A stretch of 8,353 bases of DNA from Bacteroidales bacterium (GCA_012518765.1 JAAYRN010000241.1:1-8353), one strand, 5' to 3'; shown: positions 1 through 7,113, counted from the first letter of the stretch. Notes: a model not told the origin generated them from the sequence alone. Translations and numbers: made by a program.

Positions 1-296
1 TGAAGGATTACAGGGGATCCTTCTCTAAATTTTGAATAATTATTTTTACAAAAAATTTTAACTTTTGAAAAATTGATTCTATTCTCATCAAATTGTAGGT
101 AAATACGACCATCACCGGTATTTCCGGCTCCTATTATTACTGGAGAATATTTTAATATTTCTATTTCAATATTAGAAATAGTTTCTCCTTTTAGGATACG
201 GTCTTCAATTGGAGTAAGAAGTAATTCATCTATTTCTGAATTTTTAGCATCGTATTCAATATCAATAGCTTTATTAAGTTTTTCGATAAGTTTCAT
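1..296 (-). CDS. Helicase-like protein, N-terminal 98 residues (cut by window edge)
   Basis: An open frame runs from ATG at 296 to the window edge with no stop, giving 98 residues, so the C-terminus is missing. The start is bounded because an in-frame TAA lies two codons upstream. The visible part begins with a charged helical stretch (about residues 1-40, including TPIEDRILKGETISN) and continues into a beta-rich part (about 43-98) with a Gly-rich turn (IGAGNTGDG) and ending FREGSPVIL. This order, an acidic helix, a 'leader' strand, then a beta-barrel closing on F-R-x-G-x-x-V-x-L, is how the 1B region of IGHMBP2/Dna2-type SF1 helicases begins, just before the Walker A motif. That is my inference, because no catalytic motif is inside the window. 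The gene follows the nuclease-helicase by 11 bp on the same strand, so the two are almost certainly co-transcribed. No Shine-Dalgarno sequence is visible. It could instead be an unrelated beta-rich partner protein. Confidence 0.7.
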   Translation of the reverse strand, partial: MKLIEKLNKAIDIEYDAKNSEIDELLLTPIEDRILKGETISNIEIEILKYSPVIIGAGNTGDGRIYLQFDENRINFSKVKIFCKNNYSKFREGSPVIL

Positions 297-307
297 GTTT
301 TAAATTG

Positions 308-3300
308 TTAAAAATTTATTTGAATTAAGCCACCATTTAACTCAATATGTTTAATTAGTTGTTTGTAATGTTCATCCTTTTCAAGGATAAATTTAGTTCC
401 TGTAATTATTAAATGTTTTTTTGCTCTCGTTAAAGCCACATTTAATTTTCTATCGACTTCTGAATTGTCTATATTTACAAGAGATTGAAGTTTATCAATT
501 TGTTTTTTGTTGTTTATAGCTGTCGAATAAAAAATTATATCTCTTTCAGAACCTTGAAATTTTTCTATACTATCAACTAGTATTATATCTTTCAAATTAT
601 GTGGAATAATTCTTTTTATATTCGTAATCTGTTTTCGAAAAGGGGTAATTACACCAATTGAAAGCTCATTATTACTTCTAGATTTTGAAACAATATCTAT
701 GTTTTTTGTTTTACATATTTGTAAAATTACTTTCAAAAATTCATGAATTAATTTTTGTTCACTATCATTTTTAAAGGATATCTTATCTTTGTCAGAGGGG
801 ATAAAAATAACTCTTTTTAAAGCAAGACATCTTTCAATATAATTGTGTGAATCAGATGAGAAGATTTTTCCTTCATTTTTTTGATCCTCTGAAATTATCT
901 GTAATTGATTTTGATAGTATTGTTTATTAGGAAATTCAGCAATATCAATATGCATTCTACCTTGCTCCTTTAAAAAGGAGTAACAATCCCACTTTTTCAA
1001 TTTAGCATTTAATAATAGACGGTAGAATAAAGATTCATTATATTTTAGCAATGATATAGATTTTAGTTCATCATTAATTTTTTCGAAAGTATCTTCTTGT
1101 AGAGTAATAGCAGGTAATTGTTTTTCATCACCAATCAAGATGAATCTGTCAAACTTTGTAATTATTCCAATAAGCTGTGGTTCTAATAACTGGGAAGCTT
1201 CATCAACAATAATAGTTTTGTATTTAATAGTATTTATTAGTTCTAAATTAGAAAATAATGTATGTTGAGTGGAAACAATAACATTTGTTTTTTCGATTTT
1301 ATCAAGTAATTTTGTAAGAGTTAGTTCTTCTGAGATTTTGTTAATCGAAAAGGGGTTATCACTTCTACCACCAAGTCGAATAAAATCGATGTTTAGCTCA
1401 TGCATAATACTGCAAATCTCTGTAACAGCTTGATTAGTATGCGCAATTACAACGACTTTTTCTGTTTTATTAAGATAATCAACAATACCAGTAAGTATAT
1501 ATCTAGTTTTACCAGTACCAGGAGGGCCTTGGATTATATAATAGTTGTCAGAAGAAACGGCTTGCTTTACTATTTGATTTTGTAATTTAGATAATCTTGG
1601 ATTATTTATATAATTTACTTCCGAAAAAGTAGGTTTTTTTTCCAAAGTAAGAATTAATTGTTTTTTTTCTTCTGAAGCAGTTACAAGTGAATAAACTTGT
1701 TGATATAAATATTTTATAGTTGATTCTCGAAAATCTTGACAAATTGTCCAACGTTTGTATTGTTTTAAGTAATCTTTATTTAATTGTTTATTAATAAGGG
1801 AAACAGTTATTTGCTCATCGTCTATTTCTTTTATTATGCTTTTGAGGATTTGATGTTTTAACGGATTTGTTGTACCATCTGCATCAACTGGGAAAAGCAT
1901 TATGTAATCATTTTCTTTGAAATCAGGTAAATCAAAAAGTAATTCACCATCTGGGTTAATGTTTAATTTTATTTGAAAATCATCTGAAATATCAATAATT
2001 GTTAAATTTGTAAGATATTTTGAACTTGAATTATCCCCACCATTTGATAAGAGTGTACTTATATGTTTTTCTTTTGCTGTTTTTAATTCGTTACAAATAA
2101 ATTGGCAATAGCCATCAAAGTACATTCGTTCTATTGGTTTCAATTCAAGAGAGCCAATAGCTTCATTTATTGGATTCATTTCACCTTTTGCAATTTTAAA
2201 CTCATCTGAAACTATTTTGTTTCTAATTAACATTGCCTTTCTTTGTATTCTGGTAACTGTTGCTTCATCAGCGTTTACAAGTGTTAAAGAATCATTTGGT
2301 TTTTGAGAATACAAAATGAAGCTATTCCCAAATCTTGATGGATAAGTTGATTTTAATAATAAGTCATATAAAGCTGTTTGTGCTTGATGTTGAGGATTAG
2401 AATATCTGTAATTTCCAGATTTTAACTCAATTACTGTTTTGTCATTAGTATTTGAATTCTTTTCATAGAGAGCATCAATCCTCCCTTGAATACCATATTT
2501 AACAGAAAGGAATGTTGGTTCAATAGATACTTTATGATTATTGAACTTTTGTATTGAATTTCTAATATTTGTCTCTTGAGGTTGTACTTCTATTTTAATT
2601 CTTTCCGTAACTTCATTTTCTTTCTCTTTTCTAAGTGATAATGTGGATATAACTGAAGTTTTAAAAAAATCATCAGCCTTATCATTAAAATTAAATTGAG
2701 TGTTACTTGCAATTTCATCCAAAATACTACCAATTAAATACCCTTTTGTAATGCTTTCATTTGTTTTTGTTTCTTCAAACTTTTTACGCTGATATGAACC
2801 CGGGTCAATATTCCATCTGCCAGCTCCAATAAATTCATTACATTCAGCTATTTGTTTAACATCAATAATGAAACTTGGCTCAAGTATAACAAGTGTTTTT
2901 GTTGTTGAGTAATAATACCCATTTTCTTTGTCAAAAATTATATCTGTAATTACTATTTCAGCATATTCCCATGCAATATTCGCCAATTCAGTAATAATAT
3001 CATCTTTATCGGTTTTAGTCAAGCGGATTGAAATAGTACCAAAATCATCATTTTCAACTAAAATATCAATAAAATCTTTTCCAAATCTATCCTGCTTAAT
3101 CGTTTTATTAATGTTTTTTATAAAACCATGTATCTCAGAAACTTCTTCATATTTTTTTGTTGTTCGTATAAGAAGAGGATTAAAGGAATTTTCTTTAATA
3201 TAAAATGCTTTTATTTTTTCAGATATTTCAACATTACAAGATTGTGAAATAAATTCTGAAAGAATTTTTACACAATATTTTTCATTATTTTCTGTTGGAT

Positions 3301-3565
3301 TAATAATTTCGTTATGAACTACTTTATTACAAAATATTCTTAGTTCATGTAACAATTGTGTTGTCTGCTTGTCAATATTTTCTTGTTGACAATAACAAGC
3401 CATTCTTGGTTGTAACGTAGTCATTACAATTTCATATTTTTTTGTAAGATCTTTAAATAGCATATCAAGAATTCTTCTCAAAAGTTGAATTCTTTCTTGA
3501 GGTTTTAATGAAATTCCGACAAGTTCTTCTATGTCATTTATATATTGTTTTCCGTTCATAATCAT
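308..3565 (-). CDS. Dna2-like nuclease-helicase: DUF4145/HEPN-like + PD-(D/E)XK nuclease + SF1 helicase
   Basis: This 1085-residue, probably cytoplasmic protein should bind and cut nucleic acid while translocating with ATP. Residues ~5-115 are helical with R76-x3-N80-x3-H84 in LRIFCNKVVH, close to the LRxxGNxxAH signature of DUF4145/HEPN-like domains. Residues ~270-405 form a RecB/Cas4/Dna2-type nuclease: GRIDAL (D364), VIELKSG (E380, K382) and HQAQTALY (Q396, Y400). The Cys set of an iron-sulphur Cas4 nuclease is not evident; only C242, C487 and C491 lie near. Residues ~520-600 look like a helicase 1B beta-barrel (FKENDYIMLF). The SF1 core has GPPGTGKT (680-687), VDEAS (787-791), GDEKQLPA (812-819), a Gln/Arg motif EQGRMH (867-872), VDSIEKFQGSERD (997-1009) and LNVALTRAKKHLI (1041-1053), which fits the Upf1/Dna2 group. 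An in-frame TAA directly precedes the ATG at 3565; a second ATG lies two codons in. All catalytic motifs are intact, so it is probably active. A defence role is inferred from the neighbouring restriction system; a repair role is possible. Confidence 0.93.
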   Translation of the reverse strand: MIMNGKQYINDIEELVGISLKPQERIQLLRRILDMLFKDLTKKYEIVMTTLQPRMACYCQQENIDKQTTQLLHELRIFCNKVVHNEIINPTENNEKYCVKILSEFISQSCNVEISEKIKAFYIKENSFNPLLIRTTKKYEEVSEIHGFIKNINKTIKQDRFGKDFIDILVENDDFGTISIRLTKTDKDDIITELANIAWEYAEIVITDIIFDKENGYYYSTTKTLVILEPSFIIDVKQIAECNEFIGAGRWNIDPGSYQRKKFEETKTNESITKGYLIGSILDEIASNTQFNFNDKADDFFKTSVISTLSLRKEKENEVTERIKIEVQPQETNIRNSIQKFNNHKVSIEPTFLSVKYGIQGRIDALYEKNSNTNDKTVIELKSGNYRYSNPQHQAQTALYDLLLKSTYPSRFGNSFILYSQKPNDSLTLVNADEATVTRIQRKAMLIRNKIVSDEFKIAKGEMNPINEAIGSLELKPIERMYFDGYCQFICNELKTAKEKHISTLLSNGGDNSSSKYLTNLTIIDISDDFQIKLNINPDGELLFDLPDFKENDYIMLFPVDADGTTNPLKHQILKSIIKEIDDEQITVSLINKQLNKDYLKQYKRWTICQDFRESTIKYLYQQVYSLVTASEEKKQLILTLEKKPTFSEVNYINNPRLSKLQNQIVKQAVSSDNYYIIQGPPGTGKTRYILTGIVDYLNKTEKVVVIAHTNQAVTEICSIMHELNIDFIRLGGRSDNPFSINKISEELTLTKLLDKIEKTNVIVSTQHTLFSNLELINTIKYKTIIVDEASQLLEPQLIGIITKFDRFILIGDEKQLPAITLQEDTFEKINDELKSISLLKYNESLFYRLLLNAKLKKWDCYSFLKEQGRMHIDIAEFPNKQYYQNQLQIISEDQKNEGKIFSSDSHNYIERCLALKRVIFIPSDKDKISFKNDSEQKLIHEFLKVILQICKTKNIDIVSKSRSNNELSIGVITPFRKQITNIKRIIPHNLKDIILVDSIEKFQGSERDIIFYSTAINNKKQIDKLQSLVNIDNSEVDRKLNVALTRAKKHLIITGTKFILEKDEHYKQLIKHIELNGGLIQINF

Positions 3566-3740
3566 TTATTGTATGATGGTAAAAATATTTTTTATTGTGT
3601 TTATAGTGTAGGAGGATTAAAATGGTTCTTTTGATTTCACCGAATGGTTAGCTTTGTTTGTCGGGGTAAAAGCAAATGTGACATGGGTATTCATTTTTTT
3701 TTGTCTTTTTTTCGACTTACTTGTAACTTATTTCATATAT

Positions 3741-3891
3741 GTACTTAAGTTGCTTTTTATTTTTTTGCAAATATATACATTTTTTTTATACTATTTTCAC
3801 TTTTTGTAAAAATATTTTTTTAGAAAATTGATTGTAAAGGGTTTTGAAGGGGAGGAGTGCTTCCTTCGACTCCGCTCAGAAAGCTGTTGTT
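3741..3891. repeat. Long intergenic direct repeat, copy A
   Basis: This ~151-bp block aligns over its whole length, in the same orientation, with copy B at 7229-7373. The right half is closest: from the 'attgtaaagg' segment to 'agctgttgtt' I count five substitutions in 61 aligned positions. The left half differs by a few substitutions and a roughly 5-base gap in a T-run. Both copies share an 8-bp palindrome at the left edge (ACTTAAGT at 3743-3750 here), an AT-rich middle with 'actttttgtaaaaatattttt', a purine-rich 'ggggaggagtg' and a TTCGACTCCGCTCAG element at 3865-3879. Each copy sits just upstream of the first gene of a minus-strand unit. It contains no ORF worth calling. Confidence 0.85.
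3768..3775 (-). promoter_or_regulatory. Candidate Bacteroidota -7 promoter element in repeat copy A
   Basis: The minus strand reads TATATTTG, an exact match to the TAnnTTTG -7 consensus of the primary sigma factor of Bacteroidota. The equivalent position in copy B also matches (TACCTTTG), although the two middle bases changed. No TTTG -33 element is visible at the usual spacing, and such AT-rich octamers occur by chance. If used, transcription would start near 3760 and leave an untranslated leader of about 195 nt before the nuclease-helicase gene. Confidence 0.3.
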
Positions 3892-3909
3892 AGGGGCGTG
3901 GACGGGGTT

Positions 3910-3927
3910 TTGCCGAAGGCGGGAGAT
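3910..3927 (+). repeat. Short direct repeat 1 of 2 flanking the lipoprotein gene
   Basis: TTGCCGAAGGCGGGAGAT recurs with one mismatch at 4557-4574 in the same orientation. The core GCCGAAGGC can fold into a small hairpin. This copy lies 60 bp past the lipoprotein stop codon in the direction of transcription, inside a GC-richer patch. I see no gene or RNA that explains it. Confidence 0.75.
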
Positions 3928-3986
3928 TTTAGTACAAACCTCTTTATCAGCCATAATGCCAAACTGTTCGTTAGACGCCGTAGTTT

Positions 3987-4469
3987 TCAATCTGTACGTT
4001 CTATATATACATTTTTTCGTTCAATGTAATAGTCTTTATTTGTTTTCGAGTTACGAATTTGTGAAATAACATCGACATATACTTTAGGTCCCCATTTAGG
4101 ACCATTTCTTGATATTTTTACCATTTTGTACTCAGGCAAACTTGGTTCTGGTGCTTCGTTTTCATAATTAGCTTCCCAAACTTCATCGTTATAAATCACA
4201 TACTGTTTTACCATATTTATATTGTCTGGTATTTTGGTAGAATCTATACAAATAAGCCAATTAATAGAAATCATTGACTGCCCGTTTTCTGGACTTACAG
4301 GCATAAAATCACGCCATAAATAGGCATCTAAAACAAATGTATTTGAGTCTATTTTCAAGGTATCAACTGCTTTCTTCCTTATTTGCAGTATTTCTACCCT
4401 GCTCGTTTCTTCGCGGTCGCAACTTAGAAACGAAAGTGCAACCATAATAATAAATAATCTTTTTGTCAT
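3987..4469 (-). CDS. Small exported lipoprotein of unknown function
   Basis: A 160-residue protein from ATG 4469. An in-frame ATG at 4490 would add seven residues (MVKNYLV), but the 4469 start places Lys3-Arg4 directly before the hydrophobic segment (residues 5-16), giving a standard signal peptide. The lipobox is FLSC with Cys17 as the lipidation site. Acidic residues follow at once (D18, E20, E21), which resembles the Bacteroidota lipoprotein export signal that sends proteins to the cell surface. The mature part has no enzyme motif I recognise. It looks beta-rich, with WRDFMPVSPENG near residue 51, a VWEANYENEAPEPSLPEY segment in the middle and a C-terminal GPKWGPKVYVDV run, and it resembles uncharacterised Bacteroidota lipoproteins. 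It sits between the methyltransferase and the nuclease-helicase operon, flanked by an 18-nt direct repeat, and has no evident functional link to either. The tandem start codons leave the exact N-terminus uncertain. Confidence 0.82.
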   Translation of the reverse strand: MTKRLFIIMVALSFLSCDREETSRVEILQIRKKAVDTLKIDSNTFVLDAYLWRDFMPVSPENGQSMISINWLICIDSTKIPDNINMVKQYVIYNDEVWEANYENEAPEPSLPEYKMVKISRNGPKWGPKVYVDVISQIRNSKTNKDYYIERKNVYIERTD

Positions 4470-4539
4470 GACTAAATAATTTTTGACCATATTTTTAAAT
4501 ATTTTTTTTATTCGTAACTATACTGTCTGCTTAAATGGC

Positions 4540-4617
4540 ACTCAATGTTTTGAGTATTGCCGAAGGCGGGGGATAGCATAAAACTTCAAGTTTGCACATG
4601 AGCCCGCCCGATGCAAA
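4540..4617. repeat. Cluster of nested inverted repeats between methyltransferase and lipoprotein genes
   Basis: Four complementary pairs sit within 78 bp. ACTCAA/TTGAGT (4540-4545 and 4550-4555) forms a hairpin with a 4-nt loop. GGCGGG/CCCGCC (4565-4570 and 4603-4608) brackets the perfect interrupted palindrome AAACTT-C-AAGTTT (4581-4593). TTTGCA/TGCAAA (4591-4596 and 4612-4617) overlaps the last two, so alternative folds compete. The block is GC-richer than its surroundings and starts 27 bp past the methyltransferase stop, so it could end that transcript, but no T-run follows on the minus strand. It may equally be a relic of a repeat-type mobile element. Confidence 0.6.
4557..4574 (+). repeat. 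Short direct repeat 2 of 2 flanking the lipoprotein gene
   Basis: TTGCCGAAGGCGGGGGAT matches 3910-3927 at 17 of 18 positions in the same orientation, 647 bp apart. This copy lies upstream of the lipoprotein start and overlaps the inverted-repeat cluster. The sequences beyond the 18 nt are different in the two copies. Confidence 0.75.
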
Positions 4618-4644
4618 GCCGCTTGTTGCCTTCCTGCTTTGTTT

Positions 4645-6414
4645 TCATCCGAATAAGGTTAATTGTTTTTCTTTCTTAGGTATCATTTCATTAATAAAAC
4701 TGTCCCAGTCAGAAAGTTTTACGCTCAAACTATATTTGTTGTTTAAATAAATTATCTGCTTTTCAATTTCTTTTTGTGTGATAGTCTTAGAGATACTTAA
4801 TAAGTCCAAACGCATTAAAAGGTCTTTTGTAAAAACTCTTTTTGCATCAGAAAATGTAATTGATTTTAAAAATGCTTCCGTCGTCTTGGAATTTAGAAGA
4901 ATGATAGCGTAAACGGCATATTCAATTTTGTCAAAACCAATAAAATAACAAGTGTCATCTAACATTATAGGTTTGTTGTTTTGAGGTAAAACCAATGTAA
5001 AATGATACGTTTTATATAATCCAGAAATTGCAACTTTGTAAGGTTTAAAGGAATAATCTCCTATCCCAAAAATTGAGAACTGCGGTTTACCATTATAAAT
5101 ACTTGATTTCCTCGCTTGAAAAGATGAAATGTTTATTTTTAGATAATTGTATGTATCTGGATATAAATGTTGAATATATGAAGTTTCCTGACCAACTTTT
5201 GTTTGTGTTACAATAACATGTTTTCTGGTATTTTTAATTACTGTATTTTTTAAATCAGAACTTTTTAAAAAACCATAAATTAAGTCTTCTTCAAGTTTGA
5301 TTTCTTCGGAAAGTTTATTTACAAAATGACCATTTACCCTTTCAAGTTCCATAATATTCGCACAATCGTGCTTTATTCCTTGTCTCCACTCAAAAGGGCA
5401 TACTCCATCAATCTCTTTCGTTTTGTTATAGTTAGTAAGATTAGATACAAACTTATTATTAAGCCAACCAAAAACCAATCTTTTTTCTAAACTGTAAAAA
5501 TCAAATTCGGTACTTTCAAAACTTGGTTTTGAATTGAGTTGACAATAAAGCAAAGCCGCTTCAACTGAAACATTAAATTCCTTTTTACTATCAATGCAAT
5601 ATTTTTCTATTTCACCAACTCTGTATTTGTTGTCTTTTTGGTCGAAAACGATGTTTTTTATCACTGAGTTTTTTACCAATAGTGCCAAATAACCATTATG
5701 AGTCTGAAAAGCATCTAGGAGCGTTAAAGTAATATATTCGGCAATATCAAAATTTCCTTTGCCTGTTATTGCATCTAAACCGTTTTGATTCTTGAAATTT
5801 GATTTTTTTGGAAGATTTGAAGAATTCAGGCCACCTAATTTTGAGTTTGTTACCCAAGGTGGATTTCCAATTATTAATAATTTTTCAGTTGGAAACTGTT
5901 TAGAAATACTTTTAAAATCAAAATCAAAAATACTGCAATGTGTGATTGTAATTTCAGGTTTGTAAGTGTTTGGATTTGAAAGAAAAAAATCAAGAATACC
6001 AAATTTTGTTTCCCAAACATATGGCTTGTAAATCTCTATCCCAAATACTTTCTTTACTGTTTTAAAATTTGATAACGAAGCAATTATAAAATTTCCTTTT
6101 CCACAAGTTGGCTCAATAATTATTTCTGGCGATATATTTCTTTTTGCCAACTGTTGCGCAATCTTATTTGCTAATTCTTTATTTGTTTGAAAATCACCAT
6201 ATTCCGCACGATCTGATTCTTCAACTGAGCTTATAGCAAGATTTGAAACAGATTCTTTTAATCTTTGAAAATCAATATCATTTTCAAAAAAAGTATTGAT
6301 ACCAAAAGCTTCAAATATTTTTTGATTGACATTTTCAAAAGACGAAATTTTGTTTAAGAAGTCTTTTAAAAATGTGCAGACTTGCAATGAAATATTTGCA
6401 TCTAATATTCTCAT
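4645..6414 (-). CDS. Type II-like DNA methyltransferase, N6-adenine type (modification subunit)
   Basis: This 589-residue protein should methylate adenine in the recognition site of the paired endonuclease and so protect host DNA. A DRAEYGDFQTNKELA segment (69-82) stands where motif X-like residues of gamma-class enzymes lie. EPTCGKGNF (101-109) is the AdoMet-binding motif I, GIEI (125-128) fits motif II, and NPPW (184-187) is the catalytic motif IV typical of amino-methyltransferases acting on adenine. Residues ~340-560 probably hold the target recognition domain; I cannot read the specificity. The last six residues, QLTLFG (584-589), match the bacterial sliding-clamp binding motif QLxLF. 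Its ATG at 6414 overlaps the endonuclease stop by one base (TAATG), so its translation is probably coupled to that of the upstream gene. No Shine-Dalgarno sequence is seen. Motifs are intact and the frame is unbroken, so it looks functional. Confidence 0.92.
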   Translation of the reverse strand: MRILDANISLQVCTFLKDFLNKISSFENVNQKIFEAFGINTFFENDIDFQRLKESVSNLAISSVEESDRAEYGDFQTNKELANKIAQQLAKRNISPEIIIEPTCGKGNFIIASLSNFKTVKKVFGIEIYKPYVWETKFGILDFFLSNPNTYKPEITITHCSIFDFDFKSISKQFPTEKLLIIGNPPWVTNSKLGGLNSSNLPKKSNFKNQNGLDAITGKGNFDIAEYITLTLLDAFQTHNGYLALLVKNSVIKNIVFDQKDNKYRVGEIEKYCIDSKKEFNVSVEAALLYCQLNSKPSFESTEFDFYSLEKRLVFGWLNNKFVSNLTNYNKTKEIDGVCPFEWRQGIKHDCANIMELERVNGHFVNKLSEEIKLEEDLIYGFLKSSDLKNTVIKNTRKHVIVTQTKVGQETSYIQHLYPDTYNYLKINISSFQARKSSIYNGKPQFSIFGIGDYSFKPYKVAISGLYKTYHFTLVLPQNNKPIMLDDTCYFIGFDKIEYAVYAIILLNSKTTEAFLKSITFSDAKRVFTKDLLMRLDLLSISKTITQKEIEKQIIYLNNKYSLSVKLSDWDSFINEMIPKKEKQLTLFG

Positions 6415-7088
6415 TACTTGGCTACTTTATCAATTACTTTACTAATTCCTTGTACTGTTTTGTCAAGCGTAACAACTCTCTGGTATTGAAGTCGCCATTG
6501 TAAAGCGTTTGAAATGGTTAAATATCCTTGAACAGGAGGTGTTGTTAGAATTTGTTTTGCTAATTGATTTAGAGTTATTTCATCGGCTGGAATATTTTTA
6601 TCGTTCAGGTATGCAACAATATCTTCTACATTAGCCTTATCCTTAACCATTTCGCGTAAACGGTAAGTTGTTGTGTAATCGGCAGTCCTTTCTTTTGAAA
6701 TAAATGAGCAACTAACAAAGTCAAGTTTAGCGGTTTTGGTTTTTGGGTCATCAATTTTATCATAGACAAAAACAAGTAGATTGTACCCAAGTCCAAAAAT
6801 CTTTTGTTTAGCATCTTTGAAAGGACAAGAAGATTGAGGTTGTTTAATAGAAGTAACCTTAATGTCTGTCAAAATATCTACTGATGGTAAATCAATGCCA
6901 CTTGCAGATGAACCAATTGTTGTTTTGTATTTCAAATTTAGTTGTTCTTGAAACTTATGTTCAATATGTGTTCCTACTGCTTTTCCGTCAGTTACACCAA
7001 AAAGTAATTTGTTTTTAATTTTCGATTCAGCGATACAAAAGGCTTTGGCTTCTGCTTTTAGTTTATTTATCGTCAGTTTTTCTTTCAT
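6414..7088 (-). CDS. Restriction endonuclease, PD-(D/E)XK fold
   Basis: A 224-residue protein, within the usual size range of Type II endonucleases, should cut unmodified DNA at the site protected by the neighbouring methyltransferase. The likely active site is D66 (SGIDLPS) with D75-I76-K77 (TDIKVTS), a D...DxK arrangement of the PD-(D/E)XK superfamily; E43 in THIEHKF is a plausible additional metal ligand. The following QPQSSCPF-x-DAKQKIFGLGYNLLVFVYDK region (84-111) is a stretch I associate with a family of putative Bacteroidota restriction enzymes next to NPPW methyltransferases, but I cannot name the isoschizomer. The start is firm, because an in-frame TAA lies four codons before the ATG at 7088. 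It is the first gene of a two-gene operon with the methyltransferase, and no controller (C) protein gene accompanies it. It could be a nicking or methyl-directed variant, but the pairing argues for classical restriction. Confidence 0.85.
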   Translation of the reverse strand: MKEKLTINKLKAEAKAFCIAESKIKNKLLFGVTDGKAVGTHIEHKFQEQLNLKYKTTIGSSASGIDLPSVDILTDIKVTSIKQPQSSCPFKDAKQKIFGLGYNLLVFVYDKIDDPKTKTAKLDFVSCSFISKERTADYTTTYRLREMVKDKANVEDIVAYLNDKNIPADEITLNQLAKQILTTPPVQGYLTISNALQWRLQYQRVVTLDKTVQGISKVIDKVAK

Positions 7089-7113
7089 TTTAATTTCTTA
7101 TATTTTTAGGCTA

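Larger units (their letters stand above)
3566..3986. other. Gene-free intergenic region between lipoprotein and nuclease-helicase
   Basis: This 421-bp stretch holds no convincing gene. Its centre is repeat copy A (3741-3891). The side nearest the nuclease-helicase (3566-3740) is T-rich on the plus strand, with runs of nine and seven T around 3693-3711. The side nearest the lipoprotein (3892-3986) is clearly richer in G+C than the surrounding genes and carries the 18-nt element described at 3910-3927. No tRNA, riboswitch or T-tailed terminator was recognised. It is the only place in the window where a promoter for the nuclease-helicase operon could lie, apart from read-through. Confidence 0.7.

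Noticed and set aside
1400..3203. Plus-strand ORFs of 61 and 91 codons inside the nuclease-helicase gene
   Set aside because: They are antisense shadows of a long gene with conserved helicase and nuclease motifs.
3622..3651. Nine-codon plus-strand ORF (MVLLISPNG) with AGGAGG six bases before its ATG
   Set aside because: A good Shine-Dalgarno match is not meaningful evidence in a genome whose other genes lack one. The peptide is tiny, has no visible promoter and no downstream plus-strand gene to regulate.
3911..3977. Possible integron attC site (GTTAGAC at 3970-3976 fits GTTRRRY)
   Set aside because: No matching RYYYAAC partner lies at the expected distance on the same strand, the stem halves do not pair, and no integrase is present.
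3844..4069. Two overlapping plus-strand ORFs of 61 and 70 codons
   Set aside because: They run across repeat copy A, the GC-rich patch and the antisense of the lipoprotein 3' end. Their translations show no domain or sensible start.
6626..6814. 62-codon minus-strand ORF inside the endonuclease gene
   Set aside because: It is a frame shadow of the endonuclease, whose own frame carries the catalytic motifs without a break.
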